Part shown: piece by piece, positions 20,618 through 30,888 of the stretch | Position numbering within the stretch: position 1 is the stretch's first letter | Layout: every line of letters begins with the position of its first letter | Assembly: GCA_963693305.1 (NCBI GenBank) | Contig: OY855908.1 | Location: 2,463,501 to 2,527,500, forward strand | DNA from: Meandrina meandrites | Lineage: Eukaryota > Cnidaria > Anthozoa > Scleractinia > Meandrinidae | DNA length: 64,000 nucleotides | Direction of reading: 5' to 3' | Program-made: the position numbers and the translations under genes | The notes under the pieces: model-generated | Seen by the model: only the letters and a program-made list of their open reading frames with translations | What the model was told of the DNA's origin: nothing | The model's database searches: none

Positions 20618-21722
20618 CTGATGCGACAGCTGTCTCTTCTCTCACCTCTTCCTTTCCAAGAGCTTTAACATCCGAAGATACCTTGAGCAAGTGGTCACTT
20701 ATGTGCAGCGAACACTTGTGTTGGAATGAAGTCATTTCTTGCTCCTCGGTAGAATTCTTCCATGGTTTCGCGCCGACGTATTTTAGAGGTTTACCGATTT
20801 GTACTCCCTCTGTGCTTGATTCATCTTTTCTGAATTGCTCACCTTTTAGAGATCGTCCAACACTTGTCTTTCCAGAACGGTCTTGACCAACCAAAAACAC
20901 TTTGACACGCTTGTCAGAAGTCGTTCCAGTTTCCAGAGCTCTTCGATAAGCTGCTTTGGCCTCATCTCCTCTCGCTAGAATATACAAAGGAAGATATTGA
21001 TCATTTTTCAACTCGTCTAACTGATCTTTAAATCCCTTTAGCTGTGCTTCTTGTTCTTCAAGCTCCTTTTCATTCGTTTCAAACTTCATTCTTAATTCTT
21101 GAAGTTGCTTTTCTTTTTTTTGAACTTCCATTATTTTTTTTTGCAGTTCCTTTTCTTTAAATTGATGTAAAAGTGTCTGCGCTTCCATTTTCTGCTTCAG
21201 TAAAGAAACTTGGGCTACGACATCTCTTAACTCCTTCGTGGGAAAGCTTGTCTGATGACTGATCTCTTGAATTTTCAAGGTAGAGAGTCCAAGTCTTCCA
21301 AATGCGACATCAACTGTACGAACGGCCATTTGAAAGTCTTCGTCCGAAAGACGGTTGTTTGGCATGTGAGCAACTTCATTCCGCAACTTTCTGAGATCAT
21401 CCACACTTGATTGGACTACTGGATTAAGACCGTGGATACAATCGGACAAACGGATGGCGTAAAACAGCATGGTACAATCCCATTCAGCTCTATTTCCGTT
21501 GATCATGGTAGCTAAGACATGGGCATATCCTCTCCGGCTCCGGGGAGACACTTTGTCATAGAAGTCCATTCCATTCCGAGGCTCATCCTTCCATTCCCCC
21601 GATGTTGTCCTGTAACGATTGTCCCATTCCTGTTTGAAGATTGTTCGCAGACCCTCAGCTAGTACTTCGGTAGTGACGAAACAAATTCTGAAATAGTTCA
21701 GTTGCTCACGAGTGAATTCCAT
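20618..21722 (-). CDS. ROCO gene exon 1: DZIP3-like HEPN, coiled coil, Roc P-loop
   Basis: The start is ATG at 21720-21722. Residues about 1-150 match the DZIP3-type HEPN family: [19 protein letters not shown] near the start, EWD at 80-82, and RNEVAH at 114-119, which fits the HEPN Rx4-6H motif. Residues about 162-242 are a charged coiled coil rich in Lys/Glu/Gln. Residues 279-286, GQDRSGKT, are a Walker A P-loop (GxxxxGK[ST]) opening a Roc GTPase domain, followed by a switch-like STEGVQIGK. The donor CAG|GTACGG at 20618 leaves phase 1 and fits the next exon. A strong alternative donor, GAG|GTGAGA at 20646, leaves phase 0 and would splice directly to the 16118 exon, so an isoform skipping the small exon is possible. 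Confidence 0.8.
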
Positions 21723-21802
21723 TCAGCAGCTATATTCAGCTAGTACCACGGGCCTTTTTGCAAAAAGAATACTTTCTTATTAGTGATTTTTAGCGAAATT
21801 TG

Positions 21803-21962
21803 TAGCCTGCGTAGCTGGCGGTTTTATAGGAGTTACACGCGCGTGAGTAAACGAGAAAGCGGCGAGAACGAGCTACGAAGCCGCGAGGTTCCTAGGGAGG
21901 AGAAAAGCGAAAACTTACTCGCGCACGTGTAACCCCTATAAAACCGCCAGCTATACAAGCTA
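21803..21962. mobile_element. foldback element with 48-bp arms next to the ROCO start
   Basis: Arms at 21803-21850 and 21915-21962 are inverted copies with a few mismatches and share AGCTGGCGGTTTTATAGG. The flanks GCGAAATTT and ACGAAACTT look like a diverged 9-bp target duplication. It begins about 80 bases upstream of the ROCO gene ATG, so it may lie in or near the promoter. Confidence 0.75.
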
Positions 21963-22535
21963 CGAAACTTGTTAAGACTTTGTTATATCACTCATACACT
22001 AGTGAACTGTGGCTCGTCCACGTTGTCCCTGATATATGCCCTTTAAGCTATATATAGTCATAATTTTATATCATAGATTTTAATACCATTTTTATATCAC
22101 TTACATATATTTTTGGCTGAACCAAACTTTATTTTTAAGTGGAATAATAAATCCCTTGATCGGTTTACAGTCCATGTATATCAGCTCATTATTGTTAAGT
22201 AAACTATATATATATTTTTTTTTTAAAAAAAAGTTTAAATGTGTACTATTGTGTCTATATTATAATATTAAAAAGTTCCTAGATCCTTCTAGTATACACT
22301 ACAAGACTGCCCTGCCTTACCTCAAATTTAATTTATTCAGATAAAACATGGACTGAGTCAACAGCGAAAAGGATTCTTCGTTGTTATGTGCCAATCAAAT
22401 TGAAACCTCAACATCCACCTGCAAGAAAACCTGGTCATTTGAACTTTTGAAGTTTTGGCTGTTTTGGGTGTTGAAATGTCCATACTAGATGATCAAATGG
22501 AACAGAATGACATTTCTTTTTTTTTTTGTTCTTGT

Positions 22536-22777
22536 CCAGGGGCCTGTTTCTCGAAAGCCCAGGACACTTTTCGGGCCCGCAAAACCATTTATAGTTGCCT
22601 GTATCTTAAAAAGAGAGAAGTGTATTAAGGCCTGAAACTTTGTATGAAGAGAACCTCGGTTCATATTAAAAATATCATGGGATTACTGTAATCTGCTCCG
22701 TAGTCAAAAGGTTTGAGATTTTGCTATGGCTTTCCGGGTACAAAAACTTTTCGGGACCTTCGAGAAACGGCCCCCAG
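22536..22777. mobile_element. MITE-like element with GGGGCC...GTTTCTCGAA ends
   Basis: The left end is AGGGGCCTGTTTCTCGAAAG. The right end is CTTCGAGAAACGGCCCCC, the complement with one indel and one substitution. The interior of about 200 bases is non-coding. The terminal word is one I associate with abundant marine-invertebrate MITEs (recall, unverified). Confidence 0.65.
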
Positions 22778-22779
22778 GT

Positions 22780-25700
22780 AGGCAGAATCTGTTCCTTCTA
22801 AAATGGCTTGAATCTACAGACGTGGCTTCATTAGTCCGGATCAGTCTGCTCTCGCAAAACAAGCAGAATAAGGCTAAAAGGCCTACGTTTTTCACTGCAT
22901 GATAATTTCTCGTTAGCAGTTTCAGATTTATGGGGAAAGGTCCCAAAAGGGTCTCGTCGTTATGTTTCGAGCCATGTTATTCTCACAACGAACAACAACG
23001 TGGAACGAGGCGAATACACAGTTCATTATTTTAAGGTCTCGATCGCATTCAGTAACATGGTAAGGCAACAATGTGACGTCCGCTTATGTATGTGCACTAA
23101 CTTTCCCTGTTAAAGTTGGAAGAAAACTGCTTTATTAGATATTCTAAATTGAAATGCCTTTAGTTATCTTTTATGAGTAGTATTGTGTCTATATGCTGTC
23201 TATATGGAAAGAAATATTTCAAAAAATGCGAATAATGATAGTTAACAATCATGTCACAATAGTTAATCTCGATATTATCATAGTAACGGACCGATGTACT
23301 GTCGTTAGGAGTTTGGGCAAATTGACTCCGCTATCACAGGAAAATCACACCGCTATCACACCAAAATTACAAATAAACTTAAGGGATTTCGGTGAAGAAA
23401 CTCAAAGACCTGCTGACAAATAGCGCAACCTATGAGCTGGTGAAATTTCAGCATCTAGTGATCAGTTCGAAGGAAGATGTTTCGATAAACACGGACTCGA
23501 ACGGACCGACAGAAAATCAGTTGTGCACCCGATGCATGAGTTCAATCTCCAGAATCCAACGGCTTACGCTAATTGTGATAAATAGCTTTAGAAAAAAAAA
23601 TTCAAGCAAACGAACCATTAGTGATAAAGAATACTCACTGTTTCGAAGAAAACTCTCCAACTTTATCCTCCCGATTGTTTTATGCATGTCATCATTGATC
23701 GAATCCCGGAAGTGAAACCAAGCCTGCGCGTTTATGGTCAGCGGTGAGTATGAAACCTCATATATGGTGTCATGTCGTGACCGGGAGATTGAAGACAAGA
23801 ATTATAGCTAACCGCAAGCAAACCAGTGTGGACAAGTAAACCAACTAAGGAACGGAGCATTAGAAAAGTGAGGTGATAGGAGGGTGGAGAAAAAAAAATT
23901 AATGCAAGGGAAAATGTCTGAAAAAAAATCATGCAAGAAAAATCGTAAAGAAAAAATTCATGGACAAGGTGGGCCGCATTTTGATCTTACACCAGAATTA
24001 TAATTCTTCTCGAAAAGTGTTCCGAAATGCACCAAATGGCATTAGAACGTGTCTAGATTTTCAAATTTTTTCCCACGGAAGGATGCCCCCGGACCCCCCT
24101 ACGAAAATTGGCCTCCCACTCATTTTAATACATCACAGTCTGGGCCTCCTCACCTCAAAATTCATTCCTACAGGCCTGTTAACTGCTAGTTACTATTTAT
24201 GTCATAAAATAAATGGCAAGTAACGTTAAAGTAACGCTGTTTAAAATTAATTCAAAAGAAAATTGTGCGTGAAAAAAACTTTTGTGCATACGGCTGCAGT
24301 CAAAAAAATTTCAGGGTGGATCAGTACAGAGAAAGAATGCTTTCTAGGCTTATGGGACGTCTGTAGGCGTCTCAGCTAGGGCCTACGTAAAAAGCCCCGA
24401 CAGCACAAGAATAAATTTATGATAATGAACATCAGGAGTGACGACGTTCATTCGCGCCATTTAATACAGGGGTGTAACCAAACTTTTTCCAACTCTACCA
24501 TGAATTTTGAACATTTTTTTTGTTAGCCAGTAACTATTCACCATGACATTGACTTAGCCATCATTGGCATGGCTGTCAATTCAAAATTAGATGTGACGTC
24601 CGAGAGCCGAAAGTAGACTATTGCGTGACTTGAATTTCACGCCGTTCCAAAGTGAGGCCCAACAGGTCACGCACATTGATAAGCAAGGAACTAATCCAGT
24701 CAAGCGAATTCTACACCCCAAGGGATCCCAGGCTAGCTTTTTTGGCCATTACCAGCTTTCCGTTTTACTCGTCTCGTTAAGAATCTTGAGATCCATTTTT
24801 ATATCACACGCTAATGGCAAAAACAGATCGCGGATATCAGCGAGATTCTCATGGCACAGCTAAATATAAAAAGCTGCTATTACAAATCGATTAACCAGCT
24901 AAGAATATTTTTCTCATCTGCCAGCCCTCCAAAGTTGCACAACCCATGAAATCCCGAGTAAAAGTTACTTTTTATTAGTCACGTCTTTCACTGAGCAAGT
25001 TCGATTCGAAGAAGCCCAAGTATGAAATGATCCACCCATGTCATGTTGGCCTCCCATGCCAATGGTCGGCATTGTTTAGATCATATGTTCGTGTCGGCAC
25101 ATGCAATGCCCTACCTCGCCCCGACATCGGCTTCCGAAAGCAATTTTGTATCAACAGTCTCCGAGTTGGGACAAGCTGCCTTGGCTTGCGGCCCTGAAAA
25201 ATATTTTTAGTATTTTTGATTAAATCCTGAAAAGCCGCATCGAACGTTTAGGAATGATGAAGGAAGGAGAATAAAGAATATTGCACGGTTCACGGTCTAT
25301 GGGAGTATTGACAGTATTGGACTTGACAGAGAATAAACCGTAAGCGAATTATTGTACGTTCACTGTATTATTTAGATTGCGTGTACCAACCCGAGTTTCA
25401 CCAGTTTAGAACTGATCCAATTTGCAGGTCGTAGAATTTTATTAATTTTTGAAAGAATATTGGATCACGTAGACCAGGAAAATCTTGCTTATACTTCATG
25501 TGGTAGTTGGCCAAACGGCTATGACTTGCTTCGTCGTGATTAGCTAGGGCGAGAGGATCTCGAGCTGGGTTCCCATCTACATTAGACGAGGTTTTAACTT
25601 TCGTTTTTACTTAGATAGCGTACTTTACTTCACTGTATACAACTGAATGAACGGGGTCTTCCAATCTCTCTCGCATTTTGGTCAATCGTATCGCTCGCCT

Positions 25701-27520
25701 GGTAAGCGAGTCTACAAGCTAATAGTTCCTGTAGAGAACCACTTTGTTCAACAAGTTGCAAGTGTCTTCATTGTTATCTATAAAGCCGGACTAATATAGC
25801 CTTTATTCCTGTAAGCATTTAATAATTTCTCAAGAGATATGCCATCCTAGGCATTGCGAACGGATTACTTCTACAATACACTGACAATTAATTAATACTA
25901 GATGAAAACCTTGAAATGCAGCAAAAGACTCTCCTTATGAATTTCTAGTATTCCCGTCAGTAGCGCAGTTGACGATAAACCTTCCACAATAATGTAATTT
26001 GTTGAACTCCTAACGAAATGACACCTGATCGTATACAGGAGAAGATTGGTAGTAAATTATTCAGCATTTTTATTCAACTGATGTGTATAGCATGAACTTC
26101 CTAGATCCGCTACGTAGATGTTAAGTCAGTTGACTGCCGAACCTTTGATGAATATTATTGTTATTCCGTGAACTGTTGAAGGGGCATGATCGACACATTG
26201 CTCTACATAACAGAACTGCAGCCTCGCTTATTAGTACTAGATCTGAGTGTATGAGATGAAAGCTTGAATTTAAGGCAGAGGTTTGTCAGAGCTAGACGAA
26301 GGTCAACACGTTTTGTGAAGGCAGCGTAGGTTGATAAATGTACTGATAAAGACTGAAGAAAAAAACTGAAAGCTGAATCGTCAAATAACCGTTTAATCTA
26401 AAGGTACCTAGGAAGGGCTGAGAGAGAGATTTGTATGCATCAAACGAAAGAGTCCCTAATTAAAGCTATCCTCTCTGGTTACAAATATCAGTGTAAAGAG
26501 GCCAAGACAATGCAGTCGAGGTCTGCTATTCAGGGAAGCATTCAGGCTTGAATTCGCAAGTAAGATCACGACTACTGAAATCAGTGATCTCCTGCATGTA
26601 ACTGAGTGGCCTCTCTAGACTAACTTCGGCTGGCGCAGTACAGGTGTCATTGCCATGACAAAATGATCATCAAGTCATTTTGAATGCCATAAAATACATA
26701 ACAGCTTGCTCTTCTATAAAGAAGACTTTTTCCATTCTTTCCTTATCAATGACATCTGACTTGGCGAACTGGTATATTAGAATCACGATTGCAGGACTAT
26801 CACATAAAGATCTTCCCTTCCATGTTTATATATCGCAGCGTCCCAAGTGTTTCAGTTCACCATTCTGGAGGCAATTGCTCAATCTAAGGAAACAAGACAA
26901 AAAATAAGTCAAAACGTAGAAGGTCTATATATGTCTATATTCTGGTATGTCTGGTATAGTAATTGTACGTTCAATTTAAGATGGATGACACCAGAAAAAA
27001 AGGAAACTAGGCCCGGGAAACTAAGCAATGGCAAAAAAACGAGACTTGTCCGGCGTTAAAGTTTAAACACAGAAAATGTATATCAGTCTGTATGATAACT
27101 ATACCATCGCTGCCAAAAGTCGTTGGTTAGACTTATGAAAAGCTTTGCATTAAGAGCACTGAATTTTAAGAAGCACATTTGGCATCGGCTTTTGTGGAGA
27201 CAGAAACAACCTCAGATAACACATTTCAGCACGCGAACTTTAAAAGCCGAACTTGAAATTTTATTTACCACGGTACAGTCTATTTGACTCGGTCGTTGTG
27301 TTTGAAACTTCAGGTAACTTCGGCAATAATTTAACTAGTTGCTGTCGGTGCCCATTACTTTAGTAGCTGTGACAAACATCATTTTCTTAACTTCTAAATG
27401 AGGATTACTCGACGATAAACTACAACTGCCGTGTTATCAACGATTTGTTTACTGTAAATTCAGCATTTAATATTAAAACATAAAATAAAATCTAAAAAAA
27501 TGCAATTAATTTTGGTCGAA
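22780..27520. other. intergenic, no gene seen
   Basis: I found no exon chain, homeobox, transposase or RNA gene. A repeat-like GC-rich patch lies at about 24005-24170 with GGATGCCCCCGGACCCCCCTA-type sequence, which I believe is dispersed in marine invertebrate genomes. Otherwise the DNA is AT-rich with scattered chance open frames. Confidence 0.5.
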
Positions 27521-27524
27521 ATTT

Positions 27525-27906
27525 GGTGCCGGCGTCAGTTACGCTATCGGCTCGGCAACTCATGTTTTGGAGTTAACATTATTTTGGTTTACTCAAGAGA
27601 AAATGGTTTACTACATTCGTATTACTTTTCTTTGAAGCATGTCTCGATAGAGCACAGTTTCTAACTTTGGAAACATTGACGAACCTCATTTGCAGTATTT
27701 GACCCCGAGCATTCCGGTCAAGATCTTGGTTTGAAATCTTCTTGTGTTTTCCAATTTAAGCAACTAATGTTAGAAACATTTCTCTATCGATACACGCTTC
27801 AAAGAAAAGTAATACGCCAGTAAATAATTTTCTCTTGAGAAAACCAAAATAATGTAAACTCCGAAACATGAGTTGACGAGCCGATAGCGAGCGTAACGCC
27901 GACACC
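27525..27906. mobile_element. 382-bp foldback element with ~135-bp arms
   Basis: The left arm (GGTGCCGGCGTCAGTTACGC at 27525) and the right arm (GCGAGCGTAACGCCGACACC ending 27906) pair through AACTCATGTTTTGGAGT, TTATTTTGGTTT, AAAGAAAAGTAATAC-type and GTTTCTAAC segments. The loop is about 100 bases. Divergence of the arms shows it is not recent. Confidence 0.75.
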
Positions 27907-30533
27907 TCTCGGTGATCAGACAATGTAGTAATCACAGATTATTACATTCACATAAAATAAAATTTCTCTATAGATATAAACATTCACATAATATGTGACT
28001 GTATGTACACCCGACACCTCTATTCGACAAGAAATTGCATTTTTAGACCTTTCAAAACATGAATTTCAAGTATTCGAATTCGGCATACACACATTAAAAA
28101 CGTAATATACCTTTACCGACTTAATCTGAACTTATTGCTTACAGATAAGTCGCCCAACTGTAACAAAATGTACCTTATGCAGCGATATCTGTAATCTCTG
28201 AAAAGGACCGGAATCAAAAGGTCGTACTAGCGCTCTCTCCACTTGAACGATTACCATACCACGATAAACGTTATTTTCGGTGCCACAAGTTTTGCGGTCA
28301 AAATGATGCCACAATATAATTCGTGTGTTCTCCGATCGATCTCCTCCCTCTCTACCATTTATGCATGCAATGCCACACACGCTGGTCAAACGAAAAGACA
28401 ATAGCTTCGAAGACACGGCCCGACATTTTTCTTCCATATTGCGTTATTTGTTTACGTAATGATATCGATAAAAACTCTCTCCCGCTACCTATCGCGAATT
28501 TTCGTCTTCGGTTTGTTTCCTGGGTGCCAAAAAGAAACACTATTAATTGCTCTCTTATCTCCAGTTTTCGTTATTTGACTGAAGTTCAATCTGTTGTATT
28601 TTTACTTGCTTTTTCGTTCTTTGCTTGTTTGTTTGTTTTTACATTTTGAATCATTGAGGGAAGTGTTATTTTAACTGCATTTTACTGCGTTTTAATCGGC
28701 CGACTGGACAAATCTAAACGCTGATTTGAGTTAATAATTTTCTCGCTTGTTGGAAACCTAGCTTTATTAGTTTTGTTTGTAAACAAAATGTGTGAACTAT
28801 GGAGGCCTTAACCAAATATTTGTATTCACTCAGTTTCTCTTGTCCTGAAGTTTTCATAACAGGCTAAGTGTCTGGGTCGTTTTTTTCGAAAACAGGTGTA
28901 TGAAAAGCCTTTAAAGGTTCAGCGTGCATTTTAAAACGCGGAGAATTTAACTTCACATAAGGAAGACATTAAAGCCGTGGGAAATGTTTAATTGCGTCGG
29001 ATAGAGAAGGCGGCGCGAAGCCGTATACATGAACTTACACTGCCGCCTGTTGAAACCGAGGCTTAAGATGGCTATCAATTTATGAAGGGCTGATGAAATA
29101 CAATCTCGTGATGATCAAAGGATTTTAACACATGCCATTCGTTTTTAATTAAAACTGTAAAAAAAGTTGTAAAGCAATTAGATAAGGAGTCTGTCAAAAC
29201 TTTACAAGCTTTCCGCCCAGAAATTAATTCTGGTTTTCCGAGGGGTGACCCGGAATGCCAGAATTCAGTGCGCCATTTACGAGCTTCCAGGGTAGTTTAA
29301 GTGGGTAGCAAGTTCAGCCATTGTTTTACCAATGTTCTATCCACACAATGATTGCATTGTTTATGTAACCCTCTATCAACAAGGCCATTTTGTAAAGGAA
29401 GCAGCACTTAGAACGCGATTGTTAACCAGCAATCGGCGAATATAATTCGTCCAAAGTACTTACAGAAATTCAAATAAAGTTGCAAACGAAAGTCCATAAA
29501 TGGACACTAAAACTTGTGTAACTGATCGTGAAATTAACGTGACTGAAGAAAATATGTTTCAAGGGTTCAGGTGCAAGCCGTCAACGGGTCTTTTCATAGC
29601 TTTCATGACAAAGGCCATTTTCTATAATAACTGCACCCTCTAAAATAAGATCCTCCCTTACTTCAGCCAGTGTATAATTGCACAATTAATCCGGTATCAT
29701 TACATATTTGATGTAACTGTTTAAACTTTTAAGAAACCGTCAAAAAAACTCTGCCTGTGTTATTAAATTAATTCCATTTAAAAGACGCTTTCAATCCAGA
29801 TTGTTTTAGACGAAAGTGACGTTTGCCTTGAGTTGAATCACGTGTTATAATGTCTTGTTCAAATGCCGCCTCCGAAAAAAACACGTCGCACGGCAAAACG
29901 TCGACCATGTTCTCGCAGTGGCACTACACATGCGCGCGACACACAACATCAATTCTCCACTGTACGTTTACTTCGATAAATAAAACCAACATGTGAGAAT
30001 AAAAAACGCATTATCACCAAGTAAATGAACGATTTAGCGATGCGAGAGCAGGATCTAGGACAGGAGAAGAGTTATGTAAACGGTAATGCGTTAAACAGCT
30101 GAAAAGAGTGCGGCACATGAAAGGAAGGGACGAGGAAAGAGACATTATCAGATTATACCCAGTGTTTGTTTTGATTGTCGCCTGAGAGCGCTCGAAAAGC
30201 CGAACATATTAACACAACAAAAATTCGCCTCCTCTACACAGAAAAATATCCTCCGTTGAAACCAATCACTTCCCTCGGAGCTGATCGACGAAAGACCGCG
30301 CTTCCAGAAATATACTTTACAAAGGAATGCTGAAGTATAAAGTTCTAGCAGTACAGCACCGACAGACAATAACTTATATCGATTACACTTTCAAAAGTGG
30401 CGGCTGGGTATCGCTTTCAACCAAAGTAGCGACTGCGCGATAAATGTGCCTCTTAGCGCGCTCGTTGCAAACCGTGCTCGTCTAGCGTGCACAACGACCC
30501 GTACAGGAATAGGGAGCTCGACGTTCGGACATC
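27907..30533. other. 5' flank of Mox copy 1, no gene seen
   Basis: This is AT-rich DNA with no exon chain. The last 150 bases before the Mox start become GC-richer. A TATA-like GATAAATG lies at about 30439, about 95 bases before the ATG, but it is a weak match. Confidence 0.45.
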
Positions 30534-30888
30534 ATGTACCCACGAGGTTTTAACTACAGCAGGCCACCATACCCAGTTACGCCACACGAAACGCACAGCA
30601 GTCCGCCGCCATTGTCGCACCCTCCCTATGTTTATAACCCCCCTACTCGTTACTCCTATAACGCGTATCCAAGTGCTTCTAGCTATCCACCAAGTAGCTC
30701 GCCTTCGTACAGCCATATTCCACAGCCGCTCACACACTATGGAGATCCAAGGTTTATGGAGATGAGTCCCAGAGACGAAGCGCCAGTACTCCACCATCTA
30801 CCTCAGCAGTCGAGCGTGCTAGATCATCCGGAGCACCCGCGCCAAGTTATGGATGGCGCTGCGCAGCTACTGCCGAGTTGTGAACAAG
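30534..30888 (+). CDS. Mox: Mox (Meox-class) homeobox gene copy 1, exon 1
   Basis: ATG at 30534 in context GACATCATGTAC. It encodes 118 residues plus one base, rich in Tyr, Pro, Ser and His: MYPRGFNYSRPPYPV at the start, PPPLSHPPYVYNPP at about 25-38, then a Ser/Tyr/Pro stretch. The donor CAAG|GTAATG leaves phase 1, matching exon 2 at 34946. It has no hexapeptide (YPWM) motif. The MYPR start and PPPLSH motif recur in Mox copy 3, supporting both starts. The full protein is 213 residues. Confidence 0.85.

Larger units (their letters stand above)
7105..21722 (-). other. gene span: HEPN-Roc-COR-OTU-Death multidomain protein
   Basis: At least eleven minus-strand exons, read right to left, encode about 1250-1270 residues. 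The order is DZIP3-like HEPN, coiled coil, Roc P-loop, Roc G3/G4, COR, Cys/His-rich segment, linker, OTU part 1, OTU part 2, two more linker exons, Death. Splice phases agree at most junctions. Two junctions are unresolved: the phase-1 exit of the 34-nt exon (13316) versus the phase-0 entry of the linker exon at 12970, and the phase-2 exit of OTU part 2 (9937) versus the phase-1 entry at 9615. Short missed exons or alternative transcripts could explain them. Two adjacent genes (HEPN-ROCO and OTU-Death) is the main alternative. Role by inference: ubiquitin- and GTPase-dependent signalling in innate immunity or cell death. Confidence 0.65.
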
